A DNA stretch of 64,000 bases, from NCBI RefSeq assembly GCF_023015905.1, contig NZ_JALKBD010000003.1, forward strand, positions 62,001 through 126,000, given 5' to 3'. Position numbers and translations under genes: made by a program. Source of the stretch: Arenibacter sp. F20364 (GTDB lineage: Bacteria > Bacteroidota > Bacteroidia > Flavobacteriales > Flavobacteriaceae). Below, piece after piece: positions 55,748-64,000 of the stretch (the stretch's first letter is position 1; each line of letters begins with the position of its first letter). Below the pieces are notes generated by a model, which worked only from the letters and a program-made list of their open reading frames with translations, ran no database searches and was not told the DNA's origin.

Positions 55748-55770
55748 GTTTCACCTTTTTTACTATAACT

Positions 55771-55796
55771 AAAAACCCCCAACAAAATGTTGAGGG
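55771..55796 (-). terminator. Terminator of the adhesin-PorP/SprF operon
   Basis: On the minus strand, CCCTCAACA, loop TTT and TGTTGGGGG form a 9-bp stem with one G-T pair, followed by TTTTTAG. It lies 24 bases after the PorP/SprF stop codon. Confidence 0.85.
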
Positions 55797-55820
55797 CTTG
55801 GCTATATCATTGGGCTACAA

Positions 55821-56819
55821 TTAATAGAACCTGCTGTAGTCCGATCTTCTTCGTTCTTTAAACCTGGAAATATCAAAGACCAAAAATAATTCCAACGAAT
55901 TGGGAATATATTGCTTGGCCTCACCACCAAAGGGCAATCTATAGTTTAATCCAAATTCAAATGTTTCCAAGGTAAGGCTTGTGGCAAAACCTATTTCGGA
56001 AAAAGAGGCATTTTCCAAATAGCTGAGATGTTCATTTATGCCAATACTAAAGTTGCCCAGGGTAACATCCTGATAGAAATCCAATCTAGTATTTGGGCCT
56101 TGTATAGTCACTGCATTAAATAAGTATAAATAGGAATGTTCCGGCAATTTGGCCTGTCCGTATTTATTAATATCCATTTCATATCCAAACTGCCCGGATA
56201 TCAGCATGTTTAAATTTACATTATTCTCGCTTTGTTTGGATGATATTCTTAGCTGATTCAAATGTTTTAGGGAGAGCCCAAAAAGGGTATTGATATCGTT
56301 ATGGATCAAAACGGATGCACCCATATCCAAATAGCCAACATTTTCAGAGGCTGTAATGGGATCTATGGTATTGGCACTAATTTGCCCGGTAAATATGTTT
56401 ATTTGATCCTGAAAGGTAAGATTGTTAAAATCGTACCTGTAATTGCTATAGGCCGCAGTAATTCCGGGATATACGATCCAATCGTTCTTTAAAACCAATT
56501 TGTACATATAGCTCAATGCCGCAGAAGTATAATTAAACCCTGAATTGTTCAGGTTATTATTGAACAGATCTACGCCCAGTTGAAAATTGTATTCTTCAAA
56601 GGCCGTTGAGCCAAAGGCATATTTGTGCTGGGATTGGTTTCCTTGACTTTGACTGGCAAATTCGGCCAAGACCCCTATCCTAGTCTTATCCTTAAAAGCA
56701 TGAAAACTGGGGTTTAAGGAAGCCGGAACCTTGCTTAGGTTGTTCACAAATTTTTCCTGAGCGTTCGCCCCCAACGTAATAAAAACAATTAGTAGGGTTA
56801 TTAGATTAAGTTTCTTCAT
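55821..56819 (-). CDS. PorP/SprF-family type IX secretion outer-membrane protein
   Basis: A 332-residue protein with a signal peptide ending ANAQ (residue 21), predicted as a beta-barrel. The pattern typical of the family is seen: N-terminal FVNNLSKVPASLNPSF, YTSAALSYMYKLVLKNDWIVYPGITAAY, DMGASVLIHNDINTLFGLSLKHLNQ, then a terminal ELFLVFDISRFKERR. PorP/SprF proteins are usually encoded next to a large CHU_C-type adhesin and are needed for its attachment or export by the type IX system. Here the adhesin stop is 2 bases before this ATG. The gene is not expected to take part in polysaccharide catabolism. Confidence 0.88.
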   Translation of the reverse strand: MKKLNLITLLIVFITLGANAQEKFVNNLSKVPASLNPSFHAFKDKTRIGVLAEFASQSQGNQSQHKYAFGSTAFEEYNFQLGVDLFNNNLNNSGFNYTSAALSYMYKLVLKNDWIVYPGITAAYSNYRYDFNNLTFQDQINIFTGQISANTIDPITASENVGYLDMGASVLIHNDINTLFGLSLKHLNQLRISSKQSENNVNLNMLISGQFGYEMDINKYGQAKLPEHSYLYLFNAVTIQGPNTRLDFYQDVTLGNFSIGINEHLSYLENASFSEIGFATSLTLETFEFGLNYRLPFGGEAKQYIPNSLELFLVFDISRFKERRRSDYSRFY

Positions 56820-56821
56820 CT

Positions 56822-59800
56822 CTATCTTAATATTGAGGCTTCGCCAGTTTTGGTTATTTGGTTGTTGTCTTTCGTTGTTCCTACAAACAGATATCTGAAG
56901 GAAGTGTTTTTATAAGGTTTTCCCGAACTATAATTGCCGTTCCAACCCCAATTTACGGGCATGGAATCAAAGTCATAGGCCACGCTATACACCAATGAGC
57001 CCCACATATCATAAATCTGAAAGGTAAACGAGGCCATCCCGGTAAATTCGCCCTGGAAGTAATCGTTTATTCCATCCGCATTGGCAGAGAATACATTAGG
57101 GAACATTACGTCATAACCGTTACCTACCTGCACATCTTGTTGTACCGTTTTACTACAGCCCTCCTCATTATATAAAGTTAGGGTGGTAGTAAAAATACCA
57201 GGATAACTATATTTATGCACGGTCATAATACCGTCCACATCCGGATCAATGTTAATTATGGGACTTCCATCTCCAAAATCCCACGAAGCATTGCCATATC
57301 CTGCCTCACTAGTTATACTGAATCGAATATCCTCCTTGGCCATCAATAGGCCTGTAATTTCATATTCGTCCGAGGTATATGCAAATGTCGGATCCGTTAC
57401 CCCTGCACTGATAGGCATGGTAATTCCACATCCTTGATCATTTACTACATTAAGGGTAGCGTTATCCAACGGATTTCCAATTTGAACAGAGTAAGTATTG
57501 GTACCTGTTTTTACGGATGGCACAAGGGCACCTTCATAGTAAAAACTTAAATCTCCAGGTTGACTATTGAAAACCGATACCGAAATACTTCCGGGATTGC
57601 CCAAACAAAGTGACTGATCCAGAAAAGGTCCGTCTAGGAGCTGAAGTGATTCCGCTTTATTAATGGTAATAATTTCCTGATAATAATAGGCTGGATCAGC
57701 ATTGGTACAACCATTTATATTACTTGTAATGGTAAGTCGCAATCTTCCTTCCTCCAATCCGTTCAATTGTGTTACGTTTTGTCCAAAAGGAGTAAACACA
57801 GGATCGGGATTATTGGCTGTTCCGGCTGTTTCTTTTTCCCAAACAATATTATACGGTCTAAGGCCACCACTTACCGTAATGGAAATAGCTCCATCGTTGG
57901 TAGCACCACAGCTTACCGGGGTGATGGACTTGACTACGGATATAGGACTGTATGTTGTGCTAAAGGTAAATTCAATTTCTTCTGATGAACAGTCGTTGCT
58001 GTCGGTAATCGTCAACCAATAAGAACCTGGCACCGCATCAAAACTGGTAATGTCCTGGGCCACAAAATTATTGGGACCTCTCCAGTCATAAAAGTAATAC
58101 GGGTTGTTATTTCCATCCATAAACGGCTTTCCACCAGAAATCAAATTGGTATTCAAACTAAAGGCGTAATCTGTTTCACATGGCGCAAGAGTATAGGATT
58201 TGGCACCGGTATAATCCATGGCCTCATAACTATCCATGGTAAACGTTTCTACAACACATTGGTTGGCATCGGTTACCTCTATAACATGACTGTTATTGGA
58301 AAGCGAGCTTATTGTGGTTTGGGTATTGGTAAATATTACAGGAGTTCCACCGTCCAAAGTATACTGAAAAGGTGATGTACCTCCCTGAACCCTAAAAGTA
58401 AAATCCCTTCCGGTACTGGCATCCACACAAGTGGTACTGCCACTAGTTACCTCTGTGGCACTAAATACGGTGGGAGCCGTAATAACAAACGTCTGTCTAA
58501 CGGTACATGGTGTATTGGCATCGCTATTGGTATCAATAATTACCACTTCGTAGCTACCTCCACCCAGATTGGTAAGACTGGTGTTGTTGGTAGAATAACT
58601 TGTTCCGTTTTTGTACCAGTTTATTTGTAATTGGCTGCTAGGGTCAGAACTTATCTGTATGCTAATTTCAGCATTGGCATCACCGGCACATTGCAACTGC
58701 TGGTTGATTACCTGAACGCTACTGATTTCCAATTGAGCTTTTGAAGCCACATTCGCAGTATAGGTTGTTGAACAACCAAGCTGGTCCGTTACGGATAGTA
58801 CATATACCCCAGGTGCCAAGTTGGTAATATTTTCTGTGGTAAAATTGGCATTATTGGGACCTGTCCAACTAAAATTATAGGGCGGATACCCACCTGTAAC
58901 TGTTGTAGCTCCAATGTTTAAACTAATGCTACCATCATTTTGACCATAGCAAGTGGCATTATCCACTACTACGGATGCCTGATCAAATTGTAGCCCCATG
59001 GGCAAGGTTACTGATTGCGATTGCTGTATTCCACAAGAGGCATCCTGTACACTTATGTTGTAAGTAGCTCCACCAGTTAAATTGGTGTAGGTAATATTCG
59101 GATTATTGGATGTCTGTACCAATGTTGTACCGTTGGGCCTTGTAAGCGTAAAGGTGAAAGGCGCAATGCCTCCAGTGCTATAGGCTGTAATGGCCGTATT
59201 ACAGGTATCCCCAATATTCAAGGTCAATACCTCGGGTTCCGATACTATAAACGGTGACGATGTGGTTCCGCAGAATTCATTGTACACTGTTAATTGGTAG
59301 GCTCCAGCTGTAAGATTGCTTATGCTCAAAGTAGAAGCCGTAAAGCTGTTATCCCCAATTTTGGACCAAACATAAGTATTGGCCACGGAATTAGGTTGTG
59401 TTACTACATTGGTGGCACTGGCATTTGGATCACTTCCAGTACTTACATATGCCGTAAATCCAATCCCCGCAACCTTGGCGGTCAAGGTAATTTCATGGAA
59501 ATTGTTTGCTGCTATGGCCGGACTTAAGTTAGCGCCGGTTGCAGCATTTATTTTTTGGGCAAGGGCAGCAGCTACCTCATTATTGTCCTGCGGCTGATTA
59601 ATGCCGTTCAAAGTAACTTGGTGATCATAGACCTTACTGTCGATAATGATACTATATGTATTGCCTAAAGTTGGAGTGCCGAAAAGCGAAATTGTATTGA
59701 TTTGCTTCTGGGCCGTATTACCTCCAGTGATTCTTCCGTTAGGTATTACAATACTTCCATCATTGCCTCCATTACAGCTTACATTGGTGATGTCGTTGTC

Positions 59801-62800
59801 AATGATGGCATCATTGTCTATAATGGCATAAGGGATTACAGTTACAATTTTCGGCGAAGTTTCCTCCGCACAGGCCACACCGTTCAATGTACTGGTAACT
59901 ATTCTTTTAAAGTAGGTAGAAGTAGTAAGGGTACTTGGCGGGGTATAATTTGGCTGGGTGGCACCGGCAACGGCAGTATAAGTTTGATTGTCCGGGGAAG
60001 ACCACCACTGGTATGTCAACACACCTGCACCAGTGGCCGATTCCTGTTCCACAATGGCCAAAGGCTGACTTCCCTCGCATACCGATTGATTGTCCGTTAT
60101 TTTTCCTGCATAAACCGAGTTTAAAGTCACTTTTACTGCGTTGGATTCTACAACACAAGTCTGGTCTACCAAACTGGTTCTGGTAATAGTCCGCTTATAA
60201 TACATAGTAGTTGTTGGGACCGGAGGTGTATAGGAAGCAGAATGCACAGCGATATCTGTCCAGGTCGTGCCATTTGGCGAGGAATACCAGTCATAGGTTT
60301 GGTCCACAAAGGTGCTGCCACCGGTTACGGTCAAGGATCCCGGTACAACCCCTTCACAAATGGTTTGATCGTTTACTAGGGTTCCGGGCAATAATTGTTC
60401 AGTAACCTGTACAACAATAGTATTACTGTCTTCCGTACAAACCACACTGTTAAGGGTGGAAGATGTTGTCCTCTTAAAATAGGTCGTTGGATAATTACCT
60501 GCCTGTGGGTCATAAGTGCTGTTTACGGCTCCATTGATCATGCCCCAGTTACTGTTATCCACAGAAGAGTACCATTGATATTTTAATACTCCCTCTGCAG
60601 TTCCATCTACGGTATTTCCCAGGATAGCCGGATCTTCCCCGTAGCATATTTTTTGATTGCCTGAAATAGTACCAGCGTCCACATCATTGACAAAAATTCT
60701 AATTACATTACTCGGAGTATAGGATAGCTCGCAGGGAATACCGTCGACAGTAGCTAGGTAATCCCTCCTATAATATTTATCATCGGTAAAGGCCGTTCCG
60801 GGGGTATAGGTTTCACTGGTTGCTCCTATAATTTCAGTAAAGGTAGATCCATCATTGGATTCGTACCATCTAAAAGCCAAATAAGGCAATCCTTCTATGG
60901 CGCTGGGGTTGCCAAGGGTCGGGGCCATGGTATTATAACAGATGGTAATATTGTTGCCAATATTGTCCGCTTGTGGCACCAAAACCGTTACGGGGTTGCT
61001 GTCCACTACACATTCCACCCCGGAAATATCCGTGCTTGTGGTAGTTCTAATATAGGTTGTTGTATTTATGATATTGGTCGGGTCGTAACTAGTGCCGGTA
61101 GCACCAACAATCGCTACGCCATTGGCATACCATTGGTAGGTTAAGGTCTGTCCTGTAGAAGGGGTCAACTCTTGAATTAAGCTAGGATCATCCCCGCTAC
61201 AAACTACCTCTTCATTGGTTCCATTGCTACCGTTCGCATGGGTTGTACCTATAGTACCTCCCGTGGCATTTCCACCGTTTATGATTTCCAGAACGTTACT
61301 GGTTACCGTACAGGATAGACCATTTAAGGTAGAAGTGGTAATTCTTCTATAGTAATTATCCTGTGTTACCGAAGGCGGGTCATAAGTAGCTGCGGTAGCT
61401 CCTGCAATGTCTGAATATGAAACATTATCATTGGAAATCTGCCATTGGTAGCTTACAGTTCCTGAGGCAATCAATTGAAAATTAGTGCTAAAAGCCTGTG
61501 GATCTCCACCATTACATACTTCCGTACTTCCGGTTGCCCCGGAAGAAAAAGTGACTCTATGGCTGGGTCCATTGTCAAATTTATTAACGTAGATTATAAC
61601 CGGAGTGGTTATGGCTTCGCAAGTGACGCTTTGCAATGTTGAAATAGCCTTTCTTCTATAGTAGGTTTGTAGATCCCCATTGTTTACTGGGGTATAGGTA
61701 GCTTGATTTGTATTGGCAATATCGGCCCAAGTGCTCCCATCTGGAGAACTCTGCCATGTATAGCTTATAGCACCGTTGGAACTTGCATCGGCGGAACTGG
61801 TAATCGGTGCCACAAGGCTAGAACCACAGACGGTTTGGGTTTGTGAAATAGACCCTTCGTTCAAGGTGATTAGGGTAACCAAGGTTGGAAGACTTGAGGC
61901 CTCACAAGTATTACCGTTATTAGTGTTGGTAACGTTTCTCCTAAAATAGGTCGATGTTGCCAATCCTATGGAAAAACTTAGGCTTTCACCAGTTTCCCCG
62001 CTCATCACGGTGTAATTGACATTATCGGTGGACGAATACCATTGAAAATTAATCCCTGTACCTGCAGGCGTACCGTTGGAAACTGTAATGGTTGATGGGG
62101 TATCACCTTCACAAATGGCTTGGTCCGCAGACCCTTCCCCTCCAGAAATGGCTCCGGCTACAGTGATAGTAACTTCATTGGTGTATCCAGTACACACCTT
62201 ACCGTTTAAGGTGGTGGTGTTCAATCGTCTATATTTGGTAGACGTTGCCAGTACGCCAGGGGTATAAGTAGACCCTGTGGCGGAAGCTATCGGGCTCCAG
62301 CTTACCCCATTGTCGGTGGAGGATTCCCATGCATAGGTTAGATTGCCGGCGGCGGTCGTATTTGCTATATTAATAATGGTGCTGGGGGCTTGTCCTGCAC
62401 AAACATTCTGATCATTGCCAATTGTGCCTACATTTAGGCTGTTTACAAAAACAGTGCTTACAGTAGAATTTTGTAAACATACTTTGGCATTATTGGAAAC
62501 TATGGTTTGTCTTCTATATCTTGTAGTAACAGATGGTGCCCCGGCAAAATTATATACTGCATTGGTTTCCCCGCTAATATTAGTAAAACTCCCTGTGGTT
62601 GCCGATTGCCATTGGTAGCTAATGTTGGGACCTGCTGCTGTGGCATTGTTAATATTTATTGCATTGGGTGTTTCCCCTGCACAAATAGTCTGGTCGGCAC
62701 TTGCCGTTCCTCCGTTAATTTGACCAAGAACAGTGATTTCTATTTCATTGGTATAGTCCGAACATGTGTAACTATTTAGAAGTATGTTGTCCTCTCTTCT

Positions 62801-63997
62801 AAAGGTCGTGGTCTGTGTTAGGGCACTTGGCTGGTAGTCCGCATTATTGGCTCCAGAAATTGCGGCCCATGAACTTCCATCAAATCGCTCCCATTGGTAT
62901 GAAATTGTACCTGTACCCGAAGCATTGGTATCCGATGCTATGGCACTTGGAGCTTCATTGTAACAAACAGTTTCAGCGCCCGTAATACTTCCTACCGCAA
63001 AATTGGTATAAGTTATGGTAGCCACTGTACTAACACCTTGGCAACTTGCACCGGAAACGGTGGTAACTCTTCTAAATTGTTCTACTCCAGGATTTAGGTT
63101 GGCACTGGCGTTGTAATTGCTCTGCGTGGCGCCACTTATGTTTAGCCAGTTACTGCCATCGTATTTCTGCCATTGATAGGTTCCATTGTTTTCGCCATTG
63201 TTTATCGTCAACAATTGTAATTCGCTTAATGAACATATATTTTGATTGGTGGCCGTACCTCCCAATACGGCGGAATTTACAATTATGGAAACCGCCGGGG
63301 TTTCCTTAAAACAACTAAATCCGTTCAAAACATTGGTAACCCTTCTTTTGAAAGAAGTGGTTTTGGTTAAAGCGCTAGGTTGATAAAAATTATCGGTTGC
63401 TCCGGGAATTATATCCCAAGGACCTGAATCGTTTTTGTACCATTGGTAGGTTGTGGTTCCAGCAGGGGTGACTGCCACATCCCCAGCGGTGCTTAATTGC
63501 TCCGGAATTTGGGTGGCACAAACGTTTTGGCCTGTTCCTTCTGTTATGCTACCGGCATATAATTCATTTACGGTAATAGTTGCTACCGTGCTGATTTGTG
63601 TACATGTTTCCCCATTTAGAGTAAATGTAGTTGCACGTCGGTACCTGCTTACTCCATTTGGGAAGGATGGCTTATCTACCACCAATATTTCGGTGTTGGA
63701 ATTTGCAATGGCCGTCCAGGTTCCGTTAACATCTTTTTCCCATTCAAAGGTTCTGGTTTGGGTGATATTGGAACCTGTAATACTTATGTTCTGTACATCG
63801 TTGATGGCACAAACCTGTTGATTAACCCCTGTGCCTCCAGTAAGAGCGGTGAAAGCTACGTTGGCAAGGGTTTGATTATCGGCAAGTCCGTTCACCATAT
63901 TGGTATTACCTCCCAATACATATTTTAGGTTGCCGTCTGTCGTTGTTGAATTTGGTATAAGTTGAATCCTTACATTTTCTATGGTAAATACATCCAA
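56822..63997 (-). CDS. Giant repeat adhesin with gliding-motility C-terminal domain, 5' end outside window
   Basis: 2391 residues are visible and the start lies beyond the window. From about residue 55 to 1430 there are about 14 Ig-like repeats of 85-100 residues. Each has a G-x-I-x-x-x-Q-x-[IV]-C-x-G-x-x-P start, a central Y-Q-W-Y-x-S, an S-x-Y-x-P turn, and a Y-x-R-R ... N-G-x-x-C end; the paired cysteines could form disulfides. SprB-type repeats follow (NVSCNGGNDGSI, NATCYGQNDGSISL, PVSCGATNDGAISI), then a PKD-like segment (ASWDFGDGSP) and a type-B CHU_C domain (VFSANADGINDYFQGEF ... DMWGSLVY) that targets the protein to type IX secretion. It is likely a surface adhesin for gliding or attachment, as in SprB. 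Confidence 0.9.
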   Translation of the reverse strand: MDVFTIENVRIQLIPNSTTTDGNLKYVLGGNTNMVNGLADNQTLANVAFTALTGGTGVNQQVCAINDVQNISITGSNITQTRTFEWEKDVNGTWTAIANSNTEILVVDKPSFPNGVSRYRRATTFTLNGETCTQISTVATITVNELYAGSITEGTGQNVCATQIPEQLSTAGDVAVTPAGTTTYQWYKNDSGPWDIIPGATDNFYQPSALTKTTSFKRRVTNVLNGFSCFKETPAVSIIVNSAVLGGTATNQNICSLSELQLLTINNGENNGTYQWQKYDGSNWLNISGATQSNYNASANLNPGVEQFRRVTTVSGASCQGVSTVATITYTNFAVGSITGAETVCYNEAPSAIASDTNASGTGTISYQWERFDGSSWAAISGANNADYQPSALTQTTTFRREDNILLNSYTCSDYTNEIEITVLGQINGGTASADQTICAGETPNAININNATAAGPNISYQWQSATTGSFTNISGETNAVYNFAGAPSVTTRYRRQTIVSNNAKVCLQNSTVSTVFVNSLNVGTIGNDQNVCAGQAPSTIINIANTTAAGNLTYAWESSTDNGVSWSPIASATGSTYTPGVLATSTKYRRLNTTTLNGKVCTGYTNEVTITVAGAISGGEGSADQAICEGDTPSTITVSNGTPAGTGINFQWYSSTDNVNYTVMSGETGESLSFSIGLATSTYFRRNVTNTNNGNTCEASSLPTLVTLITLNEGSISQTQTVCGSSLVAPITSSADASSNGAISYTWQSSPDGSTWADIANTNQATYTPVNNGDLQTYYRRKAISTLQSVTCEAITTPVIIYVNKFDNGPSHRVTFSSGATGSTEVCNGGDPQAFSTNFQLIASGTVSYQWQISNDNVSYSDIAGATAATYDPPSVTQDNYYRRITTSTLNGLSCTVTSNVLEIINGGNATGGTIGTTHANGSNGTNEEVVCSGDDPSLIQELTPSTGQTLTYQWYANGVAIVGATGTSYDPTNIINTTTYIRTTTSTDISGVECVVDSNPVTVLVPQADNIGNNITICYNTMAPTLGNPSAIEGLPYLAFRWYESNDGSTFTEIIGATSETYTPGTAFTDDKYYRRDYLATVDGIPCELSYTPSNVIRIFVNDVDAGTISGNQKICYGEDPAILGNTVDGTAEGVLKYQWYSSVDNSNWGMINGAVNSTYDPQAGNYPTTYFKRTTSSTLNSVVCTEDSNTIVVQVTEQLLPGTLVNDQTICEGVVPGSLTVTGGSTFVDQTYDWYSSPNGTTWTDIAVHSASYTPPVPTTTMYYKRTITRTSLVDQTCVVESNAVKVTLNSVYAGKITDNQSVCEGSQPLAIVEQESATGAGVLTYQWWSSPDNQTYTAVAGATQPNYTPPSTLTTSTYFKRIVTSTLNGVACAEETSPKIVTVIPYAIIDNDAIIDNDITNVSCNGGNDGSIVIPNGRITGGNTAQKQINTISLFGTPTLGNTYSIIIDSKVYDHQVTLNGINQPQDNNEVAAALAQKINAATGANLSPAIAANNFHEITLTAKVAGIGFTAYVSTGSDPNASATNVVTQPNSVANTYVWSKIGDNSFTASTLSISNLTAGAYQLTVYNEFCGTTSSPFIVSEPEVLTLNIGDTCNTAITAYSTGGIAPFTFTLTRPNGTTLVQTSNNPNITYTNLTGGATYNISVQDASCGIQQSQSVTLPMGLQFDQASVVVDNATCYGQNDGSISLNIGATTVTGGYPPYNFSWTGPNNANFTTENITNLAPGVYVLSVTDQLGCSTTYTANVASKAQLEISSVQVINQQLQCAGDANAEISIQISSDPSSQLQINWYKNGTSYSTNNTSLTNLGGGSYEVVIIDTNSDANTPCTVRQTFVITAPTVFSATEVTSGSTTCVDASTGRDFTFRVQGGTSPFQYTLDGGTPVIFTNTQTTISSLSNNSHVIEVTDANQCVVETFTMDSYEAMDYTGAKSYTLAPCETDYAFSLNTNLISGGKPFMDGNNNPYYFYDWRGPNNFVAQDITSFDAVPGSYWLTITDSNDCSSEEIEFTFSTTYSPISVVKSITPVSCGATNDGAISITVSGGLRPYNIVWEKETAGTANNPDPVFTPFGQNVTQLNGLEEGRLRLTITSNINGCTNADPAYYYQEIITINKAESLQLLDGPFLDQSLCLGNPGSISVSVFNSQPGDLSFYYEGALVPSVKTGTNTYSVQIGNPLDNATLNVVNDQGCGITMPISAGVTDPTFAYTSDEYEITGLLMAKEDIRFSITSEAGYGNASWDFGDGSPIINIDPDVDGIMTVHKYSYPGIFTTTLTLYNEEGCSKTVQQDVQVGNGYDVMFPNVFSANADGINDYFQGEFTGMASFTFQIYDMWGSLVYSVAYDFDSMPVNWGWNGNYSSGKPYKNTSFRYLFVGTTKDNNQITKTGEASILR

Positions 63998-64000
63998 GGA

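Larger units (their letters stand above)
55341..55820 (-). promoter_or_regulatory. Intergenic region between the adhesin operon and the HTCS gene
   Basis: 480 bases without a gene. From the HTCS side it holds about 160 bases of probable mRNA leader, a perfect TAATTTTG -7-like box on the minus strand (55515-55508), the tandem site (55541-55571), a GC-rich inverted-repeat element (55658-55747) and the terminator of the PorP/SprF gene (55771-55796). Confidence 0.55.

Noticed and set aside
59702-60124. 140-codon plus-strand frame opposite the adhesin repeats
   Set aside because: It is a mirror of the repeated Ig-like segment and has no independent features.
59800-63900. Regularly spaced similar DNA segments that might suggest a CRISPR or satellite array
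   Set aside because: The period of about 260-300 bases keeps frame with one long open gene and the copies are diverged; they are protein repeats.

Overview
The window looks like a chromosomal polysaccharide-utilisation region of a marine Flavobacteriia member (Bacteroidota). The evidence is two SusC/SusD pairs, a hybrid two-component regulator, type IX secretion (PorP/SprF and CHU_C) genes, many DUF5107/TPR and FG-GAP proteins, AT-rich DNA, candidate -7 boxes of the TAnnTTTG type, and little Shine-Dalgarno sequence. No RNA gene, CRISPR array, insertion sequence or phage gene is visible. I cannot assign a genus.

Layout. (A) 1-3308, plus strand: the 3' part of a DUF5107/TPR protein and a CBM9-like secreted protein. 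(B) 15828 down to 3336, minus strand: a tight catabolic operon with two GH117 lipoproteins, a zinc-type dehydrogenase, a KduD-type dehydrogenase, a sulfatase, an AldA-type aldehyde dehydrogenase, a mandelate-racemase-type enolase-superfamily enzyme, aldose 1-epimerase, a RhaT-family permease, a sulfatase remnant and a DUF5060 hydrolase-like protein. (C) 21048-16030, minus: an FG-GAP/CRTAC1-type lipoprotein and a TPR-LuxR regulator. (D) 21475-22047, plus: a small anchored protein resembling part of a GT51 transglycosylase. (E) 28408-22053, minus: SusC-1, SusD-1, a hairpin, and an FG-GAP protein with a CxxCH haem motif. (F) 38638-29263, minus: sulfatase, GH28, GH29, sulfatase, a GH28 broken by stop codons, a beta-propeller hydrolase-like protein, and a GH29 with its catalytic middle deleted. 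(G) 47096-39051, minus: SusC-2, SusD-2, a hairpin, and a second large FG-GAP lipoprotein. (H) 55340-47498, minus: hybrid two-component sensor and two sulfatases. (I) 63997-55821, minus: a giant repeat adhesin with a gliding-motility C-terminal domain (cut by the window edge) and PorP/SprF, apparently unrelated to the sugar locus.

How it may work. Sulfatases and GH28/GH29/GH117 enzymes would desulfate and trim a sulfated algal polysaccharide; the SusCD pairs would take up oligosaccharides. Two GH117 enzymes with conserved catalytic residues point to release of 3,6-anhydro-L-galactose. The ALDH, enolase-superfamily and KduD-type enzymes then fit the known oxidation, cycloisomerisation and 5-dehydrogenation steps. 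A red-algal galactan (agar or porphyran type) is the favoured substrate; a fucose-rich sulfated polysaccharide is the main alternative.

The least expected signals are regulatory and evolutionary. Five promoter regions carry a degenerate 10-bp motif repeated in tandem exactly 21 bp apart; in two of them a perfect -7-like box lies 25 bp downstream and in a third a near-perfect one lies 26 bp downstream. A second element, ACTAGACAAAAACT, is shared between the GH117 operon and SusC-1. Three genes of the locus are visibly decayed.
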